64,000 bases of DNA from Distichodus sexfasciatus (GCA_032718565.1 JAVGVS010000290.1:221942-285941), one strand, 5' to 3'. Positions 1 through 11,894 are shown, numbered from the stretch's first letter. The notes: a model not told the origin generated them from the letters alone. A program made the numbers and translations.

Positions 1-428
1 CATACGTTCCTCCACTTCTACCTCACCGACCAACGTATGCGCAGAACTCAGGTCAACCAACATTGCTGGGTGAGATGAATTCCCTCGACAGAAATATAGC
101 CAGCAGCACTTATTCACTTCCTGACACATTTCCATCTCCCTGAGTCTCTCAATCAGTGTAGCTGACCTTCTGACTGCCAGCCAACCCTGATGTTACTGTC
201 TTTCATTACCTTTCCTTTATATACTGTAAATAGTCGATACTTTATACTGGAGATTGGAAATGTTTGAGATTATGGGTTGCTTTGATTTTGCCTGTTTTTT
301 TTCCCTGTTGTGTTGGTTTGGTTTTGTGCCTGCTTCAGTTAAGTACTTTCTTGTGTTTCCATAATAACCCTCAGTGCTGACCTCCATTTCTGACACATGC
401 TTCCTAAATCAGCGAGAGGCTCACAGAC
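1..428. other. Intergenic DNA, nothing recognised
   Basis: There is no open frame of note and no repeat I can name. It could be the worn end of a mobile element, but nothing in it supports that. Confidence 0.4.
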
Positions 429-656
429 TCGTGTTTGCGTGGGTTTTCTCCGGGTGCTCCGGTTTCCTCCCACAGTCCAAAGGCATGTAATGTAGGTTAA
501 TTGATGACTCTAAATTGGCCCTGTAATGTGTGAATGTGAGTGTGATTGTGTGAGTGTGTGTGCCCTTGGTTGGTCCCCGCCTTGTGCCCGTAATAGCCTC
601 CGGTTCCCCCGCAACCCCAGTTGAGATAAAGCGGTTCGGAAAATGAATGAATGAAT
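429..656 (+). repeat. SINE family A copy, 5' truncated
   Basis: This copy matches the body and tail of the complete family A element at 11413-11717: the CTCCGGTTTCCTCCCACAG block, the TAGGTTAATTG block, a GTGTGAATGTGAGTGTGA stretch and a (GAAT)n tail. The tRNA-like head is missing, which is usual for copies made by target-primed reverse transcription. Two apparent minus-strand ORFs here are just repeat read backwards. Confidence 0.75.
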
Positions 657-3600
657 TTGTAAATAGTGACAAGTAAATCTATCTTCCCAAAGTTGAATCA
701 AATATTGAAAGTCCAAAGAGGTAACAAAATTGTCATAAAATCTTTACAATTTCATTATCCTTAGAGATGAGGTGATGGCATATTTAAGAGGTGTCATAAA
801 AAGCCTGCCACGATTGCTCAACTTGTAGTAGACTTTACAGTGTTAGCTAAAGCAGAATTATTCTCCATTTGATTTATGTACCTATAGTTAACTGCATTTC
901 CCCCTGTACTGTATAAACTCCATCAGCTTCTCTTGCCTTTATTCTCTGTTCTCATTTCCAAGTTCTTCTCTGTGCCTCATGAACAAGACACACATGAAAC
1001 GGTGGTAACAATAAAATCAGTTAGTGGTTTCATTGCTGTTGTTAACTTGGGTTTCAAAAGAGATGTGTTTGCTTTAGGTTCTTTTAAGGAATCTTTCAGG
1101 AGCTGTGCTGGGGTAAGAGATTTTCTACAAAAAATATTCAAAAAGTCTTCAATATTTTATTATTTTAGCTTTTTTTTTTTACTGTTTCTTAATGGTGTTT
1201 CATAATTGTCACTCGGTAACATTCTTTACTTCATTAGGGAATCCTTTAACTTAGTGTTATCGTGACAGTGTCAACTATCAGTTTGAACGTATGCATTTTA
1301 GAATGCTTTCTACCCCCCCTTTTTTTTCATAAACGACATTCATTTTGATAAATTTTAACTTATAACTTCTTAAATTTGTCATTTAAGAATTCTTAGTAGT
1401 TGTGAAATACTAACGTCTTCAGTATTTTATTTCACTGCGTCTGTAAGGTTCCAGTTCAAATCTAGGAGGGCGGTCTCCTTCCCCAAATAAACAGACCTGT
1501 CCTCTCATTCTAACATACCCATTTACAGAGATAAAGCCTTACATGGCAAAATTGAGCTGATGATATAACTCAGTCTACCGTGCCCTGTGCAAAAGAGAGT
1601 AATGACAGGACTGTATGGAATAATGTTCAATCAGTTTAATGGAGCACTTAAATGCAATTTTCCCTTTAGACTTTGATTATAAGATCACAGTGCATTATGA
1701 ATGTTTCATGACCACCACAATTAATGTCAAGCCAGCAAATATAATACGTATTATAGTCAGTAGCTTCAGTATTATGGTCAATTATGAACCTATTACCATG
1801 TTAAAGCTACAGCTGAAAGTAAGTACAGATGAGTCAGCAAATGATAGGGTTCATTACGTTTTCTTGACAAAAATGATTGTGCATGAGGAGCCATGTGTGT
1901 CAAAAAATATGATTTGTTTATTGTTTTGTATATGTGACAAATGCATACCTGCTCTTCTTAAAAATTAGTTGTTTGTGTCATTTTGTCATTTCTTGCATCT
2001 AACCTGTGTCTTGCATTGCTGATTGTGCCTCTTTTTCTTAGCTTGTATATTAGAAGAATTATTAGAAATCATACACTTTTCAAATCTTGTCAGTTTAATA
2101 AGAATAAAAAACACTTATAGGAAAGAAATTATTCAAAAATGAGAAATTAATTATTATGAAAAAAATGAATGGCAGACTTTTTGGGCTCTTTTTAACACGA
2201 CAATAAAAATAACAGAATACTTTTGGCTTTTATCTGATAACATGATTAATAATAATCATTGAATGATGACTAAAAGGCAAGATAAGCCCTGGCAAGAGCT
2301 TACCTCGAGTAGAATGTGTTTCTCTCAGGCATAATGCAATAAATGATCCATTTAGCAGAGCAGGCCATAAATAACCTATTCAACTGAATGAATCACTGAT
2401 AGTTGTCACAGTGGCTCACAGCTGAAATGTTCCGTAAGTCTGAATGAGACCACGGAACATCTTCCATTTTCCAGGATTTAATTCAATTTCCCAATCATTT
2501 AGATTATGTCCTGTAGATAGTATTATCACCAATCTGTCACCACCTCAGTGCTCCTCAAATTAGATGAAGATGATATATACTGTATATATAAGAATTACAG
2601 AATAATTGTGTGTGTGTGTGTATGTGTGTATATATATATATATACATACACTTGAATGCCATTTTGGGTGCTTCATTGCCTAAACTATGACTACATGGCA
2701 TGAAGAGAGATGAGGACACGACTTAACCTTCAGCACCTCAATAACAATTTCTTGTTTATTTTCTTGCTGTGTCCTACTGACCATCAATCAAAGCTATGAA
2801 GCAGCCGCTTGTAGCTCCCCATCAAGTCTGGAGCACCCTCAGGAGGGGGAAAACTGGATGAAAGAGCGGATCTCAAATAAGATCAAAGGACAGCAAATCA
2901 ATAGCTGAATCCTCTCCTTTAATATGGCAAATGAAAAGCTGACATTTTATAACAGCTGCTGTGACTAGAACAGTGTTACAGGCTGCCCTTTAGTCCCTTG
3001 TCTCTGTTGTCGATGTATTTTACCAAACAGAGTTATGACATTGTGCTATGGATATTGTCGGGTTAAGCCAGGCATAGCCTTGCCTTGTTTAATATTGTTT
3101 TGACATTGGGCAGTTATCAGTGTGTATCAAGTTGTGCTTGGAGATGAGCAGTAGGTTTCTGGCAATTTCAAAACGTGTGACAGGACCTGTGAGTAGGGCA
3201 GGTCATTACAAGAAAAAGGGAGAGAAGCTCACTACCTTGTAGCTGAAGTGTCTTACCTTGAAGTAATTTCCCCTGACAGCATAGTTTCTTTCAGGGAAAA
3301 TGCAGCCTGCAAGCAGTAGAGGTAATTGGGCCTTGGGGTTGAGGATATGCCTTTGGTCACCTAAAATGCCCTTTGCGTCTGCAGGAGAGCCGGTTTTAAT
3401 ATTCACTGCAGGGTGATGCTGTATATTTGTGCTGTAATTGTATGAATAATCAAGTATGGAATGTATTTTTGCGGGTAAACGGTGAAATCTGAATTCAAGC
3501 TTGATTGATGGAGAACATGGTGACTTTTGTGCACGTCACGTTGCGTGTGGTTAATTTAATCAAGCAAAATGAACAATTCTGTGTCAATCCTCGTTTGATG

Positions 3601-3699
3601 GAAGTGTAACCCGCGACTTTCTTTATACTGGAATCATTTTCTTGTATGTGTATGATTGCTGTTGGGCTGCTTTATGCACTTCTTGGTGATCTTTCAGGA
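657..3699. other. Upstream intergenic DNA of dlk1
   Basis: AT-rich sequence with no supportable gene. The 109-residue plus-strand ORF at 1639-1968 has no recognisable motif and looks like chance. One microsatellite lies at about 2606-2652. Regulatory elements for dlk1 may lie here but cannot be picked out by eye. Confidence 0.5.
2606..2652. repeat. (GT)n(AT)n microsatellite
   Basis: An alternating GT run is followed by an AT run and a short CATACAC tail. Confidence 0.8.
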
Positions 3700-4228
3700 C
3701 GTCGCTGTGCTGGACAGCTCCGGTGTGACCTCGGGTGGGCGGAGCCTCGTTAGGACGCCACGGCTCTGTCATCACGCGCCCGTGTTGTGGCTGAGAGCCG
3801 CGAGCTGAGAAACGTCATCTCACATTCCGCGGAGGAAACGGGATACAGACAAAACACCATAAACTTTCTCGTTGCGCGAACGCGGGCTGTCTTTATCACT
3901 GTAAAGAAAGATTTCTGCTTTACTTGTTTTCCGGCGTAACCCTTACATTTGGACTTATCTGGGTTAATTACTGAACCTCTGCCAGGAGTGTCGTAAAGAA
4001 AAACACGGCGGATCTGGAAGCAGGTCGGTGTTGGTCTCGCTGGCGGTTTTCGGTGATGCTCGTTAACTTTGAAGACCTTGGGTGTAATTGAGATGCAAGT
4101 GGGTGGACCATGTGTGAGGTGAAGGTTGCCCGATTCCTGCGCGCTGCACGACCCAACTGTCGAGTCGCTTCACTTTTCTAAGACAAGAAGGCGCTTCAAG
4201 AGGACCAGCCTTTAACCCGTATGGAAGG
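3700..4228 (+). promoter_or_regulatory. dlk1: dlk1 promoter and 5' UTR region
   Basis: GC content and CpG density rise sharply over about 3700-3900 in otherwise AT-rich DNA. A GC box is visible (GGTGGGCGGAGCC, about 3734-3746), and there is no convincing TATA box at a usable distance, so initiation is probably dispersed. Several short upstream ATGs lie between 4054 and 4221. Whether they are transcribed depends on where transcripts start, which cannot be fixed from sequence alone. Confidence 0.55.
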
Positions 4229-4232
4229 ATGA
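4221..4232 (+). promoter_or_regulatory. Three-codon upstream ORF overlapping the dlk1 start codon
   Basis: ATG GAA GGA TGA. The stop codon overlaps the dlk1 ATG in an ATGA arrangement. The upstream ATG has C at -3 and G at +4, a middling context; the main ATG has A at -3. This arrangement could favour termination-reinitiation or leaky scanning. It is seen directly in the sequence, but its effect is inference. Confidence 0.5.
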
Positions 4233-4653
4233 ACGTCTGTGGACTTCTGCGCTTGTCAATTTCATGCTCATTCTTGCTCAGCTTACCCACCATTGGCCAA
4301 GGTAAAGTGTCTTTACATTTTATTGTACAAAGTGGATGACAAATTGTTGCATTTCTGCCGGGTTATTGATCTGCGTGGGTAAAATTAATTTTAGAAATCA
4401 ATTCAGGTGCACCTTTACAATTGATGTCTAATATATTTGTACAGGTTTAGAATGCACAGCTGGATGTAATCTTGACAATGGTTTTTGTGAGAAGAATGGC
4501 CAATGCAGGTATGTGAAATATGTTTCATTTAGTTATCTTCAGCTTTCTAAATACATCACAAGAATCATAAGAATTATTGTTTATTATTAATATAAATTAC
4601 ATAAGTAGAATTAATTCCATATATATATATGCTGTCGTGTGTGTATATATATA

Positions 4654-4684
<31 letters not shown>

Positions 4685-6358
4685 TATACACACACACATA
4701 CACATACACACACACATATACATACATTTGTTAATTGCACTAATTATTAGAGACACTTTACAAATAAAAGACTTGTATTACTACATTGCATGTCCTGTAA
4801 TGTCAATGATACTATTTTTCTATTTATTCATTTATTATCCCAGGTGCAGACCGGGCTGGCACGGTGCAACCTGTGAGCAGTGTGTTCTGTTTCCAGGTTG
4901 TGTACATGGGACGTGTGTGAAAGCCTGGCAGTGTATCTGTGAGCAAGGCTGGGTGGGCAGTCAGTGTGACCAAAGTAAGATCTTGGCTGTTGTCATTACA
5001 CAATGTGAGCAAAGGAGTGGCATGTAATTGTTTCAACAAATTGCGTAATGTGCTCTTATCTTTATTTTGTCTTCAGACATTCTCATGTGTTCCTCAAAAC
5101 CTTGTTCCGGCAATTCCACCTGCATCGAGACGGGAGAGGGTGGATATCTCTGCATCTGTCCTCTTGGATACACAGGGAAAAACTGTGAACTGAGGAAAGG
5201 GCCATGTCTAACAAATGGGTAATGATCCTCTCCAAACACCATTTTAATGACAAGTGATTTTTAAAAAAAGTATTTAAATCTATTCATATCAGATACTATT
5301 ATTATTCATGATTTTTAGTCAACTGGTTACTAATATAATGATAAAACAAGCTCACCTCAACTTTTGTCGTCATCAAAATTGATTGCAAAAGCTTAACACA
5401 AATCCATTGCTACTGAAAGGAAATTGGTCAAATGAATCAAGTGTGTGACTGCTCCCAGAGCTAATTAATCAAGCAAGCTGAAAAAACTATCACCCCTAGC
5501 ACAAACAACACAGCATATGGTAAAGAAACTCTTGTCATTGTTGCCATTATGACAAGTAGATCCTGTCACAACTTTCTTTTTGAATGCATATTTCTGAAAT
5601 GTGGGTCTTATTTTAGTTCTCCGTGTCAGAATGGAGGGACCTGCATGGATAATAATGGATTTGACAGTCACTCTTCTTGCATCTGTCCTCCTGGTTTTGT
5701 TGGAGATTTCTGTGAGATTGATGTTGACAAGTGTGAGCCTAACCCGTGTCTGAATGGGGGAACTTGCACAAACCACGGCGTGACGTACACCTGCGTCTGT
5801 CCTCCACCTTTCTCTGGCCCTGTGTGCAACGTCAGTCTGGATTTGTGCTCTAACAGCACCTGTGGAAAAAGGGGCACCTGCTTAAATGGGACCCATTGTG
5901 TCTGTCCACCAGGTCTGACTGGATCTTCATGTGATCTTCACACTCACAAAATCAAACCAAAAGCCAGACCTAAACCGCCAGGCCTGGCCCATTCACCCCA
6001 GCATTACAGTCTCCCGGCCCACGCTTTCCACAAGCTGCTCAGGTCCCCTGATCGTGAGCTCTTGAAGATCACCATGAAGGAGACTATGCACACGTCCAGT
6101 CCGCTAGTCACCCGGAGCCAGATCATCTGCTTTGCTGTACTAGGGCTGCTCACCTGCTTGGTGGTCCTGGGCACCACAGGAATCATTTTTTTTAATCGTT
6201 GCGAAACATGGATGGCAAATGCCAAATACACCAAGCTGGTACGGCAGCAGAGGGACTGCCTCTTAAATGCAGCCAATGGTGAGGAACATTCCGTCAACAT
6301 AATCCTGCCAGAAAAAATCAAGCTGACCAATTATGGGAAGAACTACACATCTATATAA
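4229..6358 (+). CDS. dlk1: Delta-like non-canonical Notch ligand 1 (Dlk1), five exons
   Basis: Coding exons are 4229-4301, 4445-4508, 4844-4974, 5077-5218 and 5617-6358, all joined by GT-AG introns in a continuous frame of 383 codons plus TAA, the length of human DLK1. Residues 1-24 form a signal peptide. Six EGF-like repeats follow, at about 28-56, 59-87, 94-126, 133-169, 176-207 and 214-242; the fifth is preceded by DVDKC, as in calcium-binding EGF modules. A juxtamembrane stretch leads to one transmembrane helix at about 306-329 and a 54-residue tail. The tail's CETW and VNII-PEKI motifs, with LLKITMKE before the helix, are Dlk1 signatures and separate it from Dlk2. There is no DSL domain, as expected of a non-canonical ligand. 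In this family the ectodomain acts at the membrane or is shed and restrains adipogenic and other differentiation. The ATG at 4229 is chosen because it begins the signal peptide. Confidence 0.96.
4618..4727. repeat. Compound (TA)n(CA)n microsatellite in dlk1 intron 2
   Basis: TA runs are followed by CA/CATA runs. Read-through of this repeat into exon 3 creates a spurious 132-residue ORF starting at 4629. Confidence 0.9.
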
Positions 6359-7410
6359 AACAGCACATGTTCACAAGGACATAATACTAGGTCATACTTT
6401 GGCTATTATTTCTTTGGGGATTCTTGTATATAACTGTGAGAGTAATTTGTGTTCAGATGGATAAAGAAACACAAGCAATGCCAGAAAGTAACCCTCATAA
6501 CACTTTGTAAGATTTTGTGAGAGATTTGTCACAAAATTTCACTGGACTAGCACAGACGATATGTGTCTGTGTGTAGTAACACAGCTTTTAAGCTCAGTCT
6601 GATGTGCCACACACAATAACTCAATGAAAAAAGAAAATCTGAAAAACATGTCTTTAATATTGTCATTATTAACATTCACAATATTAAATTGTGACAATAC
6701 ATTAGCATAATGTGTATAAGCATAGTAGAAGGCTTAATAATACAGATTATAATCTAATTAAACATGAATGATGAACATGTTAAAGCCCGGAATGTTTGAA
6801 CTCTTACAGTAAACACTCATGTAATACACTTGCTTTTCACTAGGTCTCAATCATATGTTTTTTACTGAACAAATGAGCAGTTTTAAGAATTCTTGCAGCT
6901 TAATTATATTCTGTTCTTTCCATATAGTAGGTCATGTGAGATATTCTGATCACCATAGTTCATGGGCTGGCTTGAGCCTTTATATAAGGCAAAAGAGCAT
7001 CATGTAAAATCCTTAATTATGCCGGTGAAATGTTATAAAAATGCTTTAAATATTTTTACCATTCTGTCCTTTTCAACTGCATAATGTTGCAGTAATTCTG
7101 TCTAAGGAACTTTGTTGGTTTTTGTACATCTGATACTGCAATGTGTATTTTGTGATTTACAAAAGTTAACATTTACTTATGCTATGGTAAATTTGTTTAA
7201 CCACAAACTAACTGTGTGATTACTATCAGTCAATTCAGTGAATGTACATGAATTATTTAATTTTGAGTTTATGGCAAGGAATTAAATTGCTGAGATTATT
7301 CGTTATCTCATAAACCTAAACCCACCTAGTTTTTTGCTGGGGAAAATCTCTTTTTCAGTCACGCATTACAGTTACAATAAATTGTAAGCTTTAATAATAA
7401 AGCTTTATGG
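6359..7410 (+). other. dlk1: dlk1 3' UTR with poly(A) signals
   Basis: AT-rich sequence follows the stop codon. Canonical AATAAA hexamers occur at 7377-7382 and 7396-7401, giving a UTR of about 1.05 kb if used. No competing ORF is present. The exact cleavage site is inferred. Confidence 0.55.
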
Positions 7411-7885
7411 TCAGTTTTTAATCAGGTATTTTTGGCTGCAATTATATAAGCTATAATCCCAAATTGGCTCATTAAAACAGCACATTTAATCAAATTTAAT
7501 AACCTACACTTTTTAGTTTATTCACATTTTACAAGCAGCAAATAATGTAGGTAAGGTTTGGAGGTAAATGTAATGATACACACTGTGAAAATAATACATA
7601 ATCTTTACAAATACGAATTTAAATACATTTTCGTTTGCATAGCAAGGGCCAGGTGAAAATTTACAGAACGGTCATATGTCCTCACTTCCCATAAACCTTA
7701 ATTCTTTTCTATGACTCATCAAATTTTACTTCATGTTAATATTTTCATTTAACATCTAGAAACCAATAACACTGAGTAGCAGACCCACTTTAAAGTGTTA
7801 AGGCGATTATTAAGAACTCTGTCCTCTAAATCCATGTCACTGCGAGCCGTGTCCGAAACGACCGTGTATTTCCACACGGTCTTTG

Positions 7886-7899
7886 CTGCCACCTACTGG
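7886..7899 (-). promoter_or_regulatory. CTCF-like motif 1
   Basis: The reverse complement reads CCAGTAGGTGGCAG, a full match to the vertebrate CTCF core CCASYAGRKGGCRS. Occupancy is not shown by sequence. Confidence 0.5.
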
Positions 7900-8438
7900 A
7901 TGAGTCGAATCATAAGTAAAAGAATTAAAAATGCGTTTTGTCTAATGATATTTTCCATCATCTTTATCCTTATTCTTAAGCCAAGTTTTTAAATTAAAAC
8001 CCTAAAGTTACCATTACAGACAAACTGAAGAATGTGGGTTGGAGGGGGATACTGGGTTAAGTAGTTAACTGTGGTTCCTCTATCAAATGAGGCAAAAAAC
8101 ACACGCACACAATGCTTAATTAACTGTTAAAGAACAGATTTGCATTTGTCTAATTATGAGGGTGGGACAGATTAAGTTAATTTCAGAAAGCTGCAAAGGG
8201 CTATTACCATAGACAACGGTTTTATGATTAGTCGGATAATACTCTGGTGTAGGCTGCATTAATTGTATGAAAAAAAAAAGTATTTCAGTGGATTTTATTG
8301 CATTGTTGTACTGTCCACATTAACTCGTGATTGTCTAGTGCTGAGTTTAACTAGTTGTATTCGGGCTGCTGATAAGGTTAGAAAAAGGCTCATCTAAAGG
8401 CAGGCTGCTCGAAGCCTCATTCAGCTCAGTGTTCACTA

Positions 8439-8452
8439 GCGCCATCTGGCGG
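8439..8452 (-). promoter_or_regulatory. CTCF-like motif 2
   Basis: The reverse complement reads CCGCCAGATGGCGC, matching 13 of 14 positions of the CTCF core; the third-position G is common in real sites. Confidence 0.45.
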
Positions 8453-8651
8453 TAATGGTCATGTGAAGCACTCGAACCGATCCGTAATCATGAGTCACCT
8501 TCATGGGCGCACGAATTACTTGACGCAGTAGCAGGTCTTCTGGTAACACTGGTGTCATCGAAAAGGAGCCATGTTACATCATTCATAAAACTGCTGAAAG
8601 AACATGCTGATGTTTAAAATAATATAAATAATATAGAGCTTTTGCAACCAC

Positions 8652-8665
8652 ACAGTAGGTGACGC
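8652..8665 (+). promoter_or_regulatory. CTCF-like motif 3 (weaker)
   Basis: ACAGTAGGTGACGC matches the core at 12 of 14 positions. Confidence 0.3.
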
Positions 8666-8740
8666 TGCCAAACTCGATGCGTGCATCCAGCCTAATTTTC
8701 TACGCTGTTATTTATTATGAATCGCTTTTGTTGAGAGTAA

Positions 8741-9090
8741 CACACACACACACACATATCCTTGTACTTATATAGTAGTGAGGACCTCCATTGACTTCTG
8801 TATTACTGTATCTAAATAATACTACACCTAACCCTAAACATAACCCTAACCATAACCTCAGTAACCAAAAGCTAATCTTTCTACACTTTTAGTTTTGCAA
8901 ATAAACTTGTATTTATTATTTTTTTACGTTTTTAATTATTATATTTTTTTGGTAAAAGCAGTTTAAATAAGTGAGGACCACTAAAAAAGTCCTCACTTCT
9001 CAAGAATGTCCTCACTCTGCTGGTTAAAAACTCATTTTGGTTCTCACTACGTAGCAAGTACAAGAACACACACACACACACACACATATA
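8741..9090. mobile_element. MITE-like element flanked by CA repeats
   Basis: An imperfect inverted repeat frames the element: CTTGTACTTATATAGTAGTG at 8761, against the reverse complement of the sequence ending GTAGCAAGTACAAG at about 9064. Both ends abut (CA)n runs. The interior has no coding capacity and carries telomere-like CCTAACCCTAAAC units at about 8827-8857. It resembles short non-autonomous DNA elements common in teleosts; the superfamily is not determined. Confidence 0.6.
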
Positions 9091-11200
9091 TATAATTACG
9101 CAATTCTTCCTCTGTGAAAAGTTGGTGTCTTCAAGTATTCATCATACGCTTAGTATAATTGCTTATGTCAAGGGGGAAACTGAGTCTTGATTTCACTGAT
9201 TCCTGACTAATTATCACTATAAACACTAGGTGGTTGTGTGGTCACCTCGCAACTCTCCCTCAATCGGCCGACAGAAGGCGCTGTACCGCCGTGGGCTTCT
9301 GGAGAAATGGCTGGAATCGCAGGGCTTAGATAGATGCATAAAACAAACTGTTAACAAATTCACGTTCGTTTATTAAAGGACAATTAAGTATCTGTGTCTA
9401 ACTTAGTCCCATTTGGGCCTGAATTACCCCAGATTGGAAGAGGGTGAGTGTTGGTTCGTCTGATCAGGCTCCTGTGATATAAACCAGCTGAATAACCTAG
9501 GATAAATTTTAAAAGGTATTATATAATTTGCTAAGCAAAAGATAATGAATTTGTCCAGGTTCAAACTGGATGGGTTTGAGATGGTAGATGTTTGTAAGCA
9601 AGACCAGAAAGTTTTAGCCTGTTGTTGTTTTGTGTTAAATTACCAAAATCTCTATTCATAAAAATAGCTGGAATTACCATTAATTTGATGTATGTTACAG
9701 CTGTTGACTCGATGTCCTTCCCAGAAGCTGCTCTGGATTTTGAAACCAACCGAAAAAAAATGTGTTTTTTTATATTGTCTGAAACCATTGACTTTTAAAT
9801 CTTCTAAGATGTTGTGGCTGTTTACTATCTTTGTTAAGCATTAACCACACCTTTTGATGATGACTTAGGGACCTGTAGACTTGATCTAAAGAGTGTGCCA
9901 ACACTATAATTTACAGTTATAAAAATGCTGTTAATTTAGAATAAAGGAAAATACTTTTAGATTCAAGGAAACAATACATTGAAGCTTTGGAGCGCCTGTT
10001 AGCTTTTTATTTGTATGTCTTTTGTTGGCATTTTACAGCCTATGGTTAGTCTACATTAAATAAATTGTCTGGGTTATACCACATCACTGAAAAACACCCG
10101 GTACCTTTCCTCATTTGCTGCAGTTAACAGACATATTGAAACTACTATTAATGTTATGATTGATGTGTTCAATAATCATGATTTAGTCACAGACCACTTT
10201 AGGATACATTGACACGTCACCCACATCAACTACTTTATTTGGGACCCTTGCGTTGTAGAGCATGTGTAAGTGTAGATAAACTATAATCAATCTTTATTGC
10301 CATTTTTGCCCACATATTTTTTCTGTGTTTTTGGGAGTACGAGCAGACCCTACTGCCATGACACTATGGTGTTGGTGATGCTGCCCTGTGGATGATGGCC
10401 TGCTGCCTAAAGACCAGGTCTGCCTGGGGGCCTGTGGTTAGAAACTGACAGATGGTGAAAAAGGCAGTGGGAGACTGACGGATTGCTTGTGACTGACCGC
10501 AGATTGCTTACAACGTTGGCTAAGTTTCAAGTGGACTTGGTTTTCTAATTTTGTTCAATTACGTTGTGTTCAAAGTACATAATCTTTCTACATTTTCCAT
10601 TTATTTCTCACTTGGATAACCAGCTTTGCACAACTGTGAGTCAGCAATCTATGAAACAGAAGCAAGTTGATTTCTGCTGTATAGGCACACTATTCTACAT
10701 GTTAATGTGCTTGATATTTATTTACATTTATTTTGAATTCTTATTATAGTTATTATTTAAGTGTATGTAGAATGCACATTGGAACCTATATCCAAAGTTT
10801 ATCCTATTCATCCCTTTATGTAAGCAAATGTACCCATGTGCTTACAAGCTCAATTGATTACTTTACAGCTCTGACTAGGTTTTATAGTTGGAGACACACA
10901 TCTGGATATTATTGCAGCCTCCAGTCAATCAGATAAGTTTAGGTTTGCAATTAGAGAGTCTTCATACTTAAGGTTTAGAAAGAGAACCCCCAAACTCACG
11001 GAGTAGAACCCCCATAGCAGGTCGAATGAGAGACGACTGTGGCATAGATCCCAAGCTACTGAGAAGGCTACTCTCAACTATATGTACTGTAGACGTACTT
11101 CTGTCTTCAGTGGCTCTAAGTACTGTTGTTAAAAACCCTTGGCGCGGTTATAGATTCAGATCTTTCATTTGATGCACAGGACCCCCATTCTTTCTTTCAT
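9091..11200. other. Intergenic DNA
   Basis: No gene, and no repeat I recognise, apart from one CTCF-like motif at 9268-9281. The ORFs at 9561, 10564 and 10733 are short, AT-biased and without motifs. Confidence 0.4.
9268..9281 (+). promoter_or_regulatory. CTCF-like motif 4 (weaker)
   Basis: CCGACAGAAGGCGC keeps the AG-GGC core but misses three positions of the consensus. Confidence 0.25.
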
Positions 11201-11380
11201 CTAAAAGTGAGTGATCATTTGTCCCTGTGAGCACACCACAGCACAGCACACCACAACGAAATGTGAACTCTGGATTTGACCCATCTGTGAAGACGCAGTG
11301 GGCAGCTACCATGGGTAGCTCATGGGGAGCAGTGCTTGGAGACAGTGCCTTGCTCATAAGTACCTCAGTGGTACCTCAGT
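11201..11380 (-). repeat. SINE family B copy, tRNA head missing
   Basis: Read on the minus strand it carries the family B body: a GAGCAAGGCACTGTC-like block, CTGCCCACTGC, GATGGGTCAAAT and ACATTTCGTTGTGGTG. Other copies are at 15469, 46604, 55729, 59112 and 62741. The 5' tRNA-like part is absent. Confidence 0.7.
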
Positions 11381-11412
11381 GTAATGCACATAGAGGAGAG
11401 ATACTCCAAACC

Positions 11413-11717
11413 TGGCACGGTGGCACAGGGGTTAGCGCTGCCGCCTCACAGTGAGAAGGTCCCGGGGTTGAGCCCCGTGTCGGCCGTGGGGCCTTTCTGT
11501 GTGGAGTTTGCTTGCTCTCCCCGTGTTCGCGTAGGTTTCCTCCCATGGTTCAAAAGCATGCGATGTAGGTTAATTGGCGACTCGAAATTGGCCCTGAAAG
11601 ATGTGAATGTGAGTGTGATTGTGTGAGTGTGTGTGCCTGCGGTGTGTTCCCAGTATAGGCTTCGGTTCCCCCCGTGACCCCAGTTGGGATTAAGCAGTTC
11701 GGATAATGAATGAATGA
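11413..11717 (+). repeat. SINE family A, complete copy with target-site duplication
   Basis: The head (TGGCACGGTGGCACAGGGG) and the GGTTGAGCCCC block are consistent with Pol III A and B boxes of a tRNA-derived promoter. A conserved body and a (GAAT)n tail follow. It is bounded by a perfect 12-base direct repeat ATACTCCAAACC (11401-11412 and 11718-11729), the mark of LINE-mediated retroposition. Two partial copies occur at 429 and 40188. ORFs crossing it are spurious. Confidence 0.85.
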
Positions 11718-11880
11718 ATACTCCAAACCATTCTGTGTCAGTAGAATAAATAAGAACAATTATAAAATGTTAATTCCATATGCCTCTACTTTGTTAATTT
11801 AAAAAAAAAAAAAAAACATGCATTTGGTTATAATTTCTGAAGTCATTTCTGTATGTAAAGACCAAATGCATTGCTTTTAA

Positions 11881-11894
11881 CCAGCAGGAGGTAG
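11881..11894 (+). promoter_or_regulatory. CTCF-like motif 5 (weaker)
   Basis: CCAGCAGGAGGTAG matches the CTCF core at 12 of 14 positions. Confidence 0.3.

Larger units (their letters stand above)
7411..8740. other. Intergenic DNA carrying CTCF-like motifs
   Basis: No gene is supported. The short ORF at 7795-7992 has no recognisable features. The notable content is three 14-base matches to the CTCF core motif, listed separately. Confidence 0.45.

Noticed and set aside
4629..5027. 132-residue plus-strand ORF rich in Tyr, Ile and His, running into EGF-like sequence
   Set aside because: Its first part is the intron 2 microsatellite read as protein; only the part from 4844 is dlk1 exon 3.
5033..5877. 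Several minus-strand and off-frame ORFs over dlk1 exons
   Set aside because: They are shadows of the Dlk1 coding exons, which have GT-AG borders and a continuous EGF-repeat frame on the plus strand.
7795..7992. 65-residue plus-strand ORF after dlk1
   Set aside because: No known motif; it overlaps a CTCF-like motif and has no homologue I can recall.
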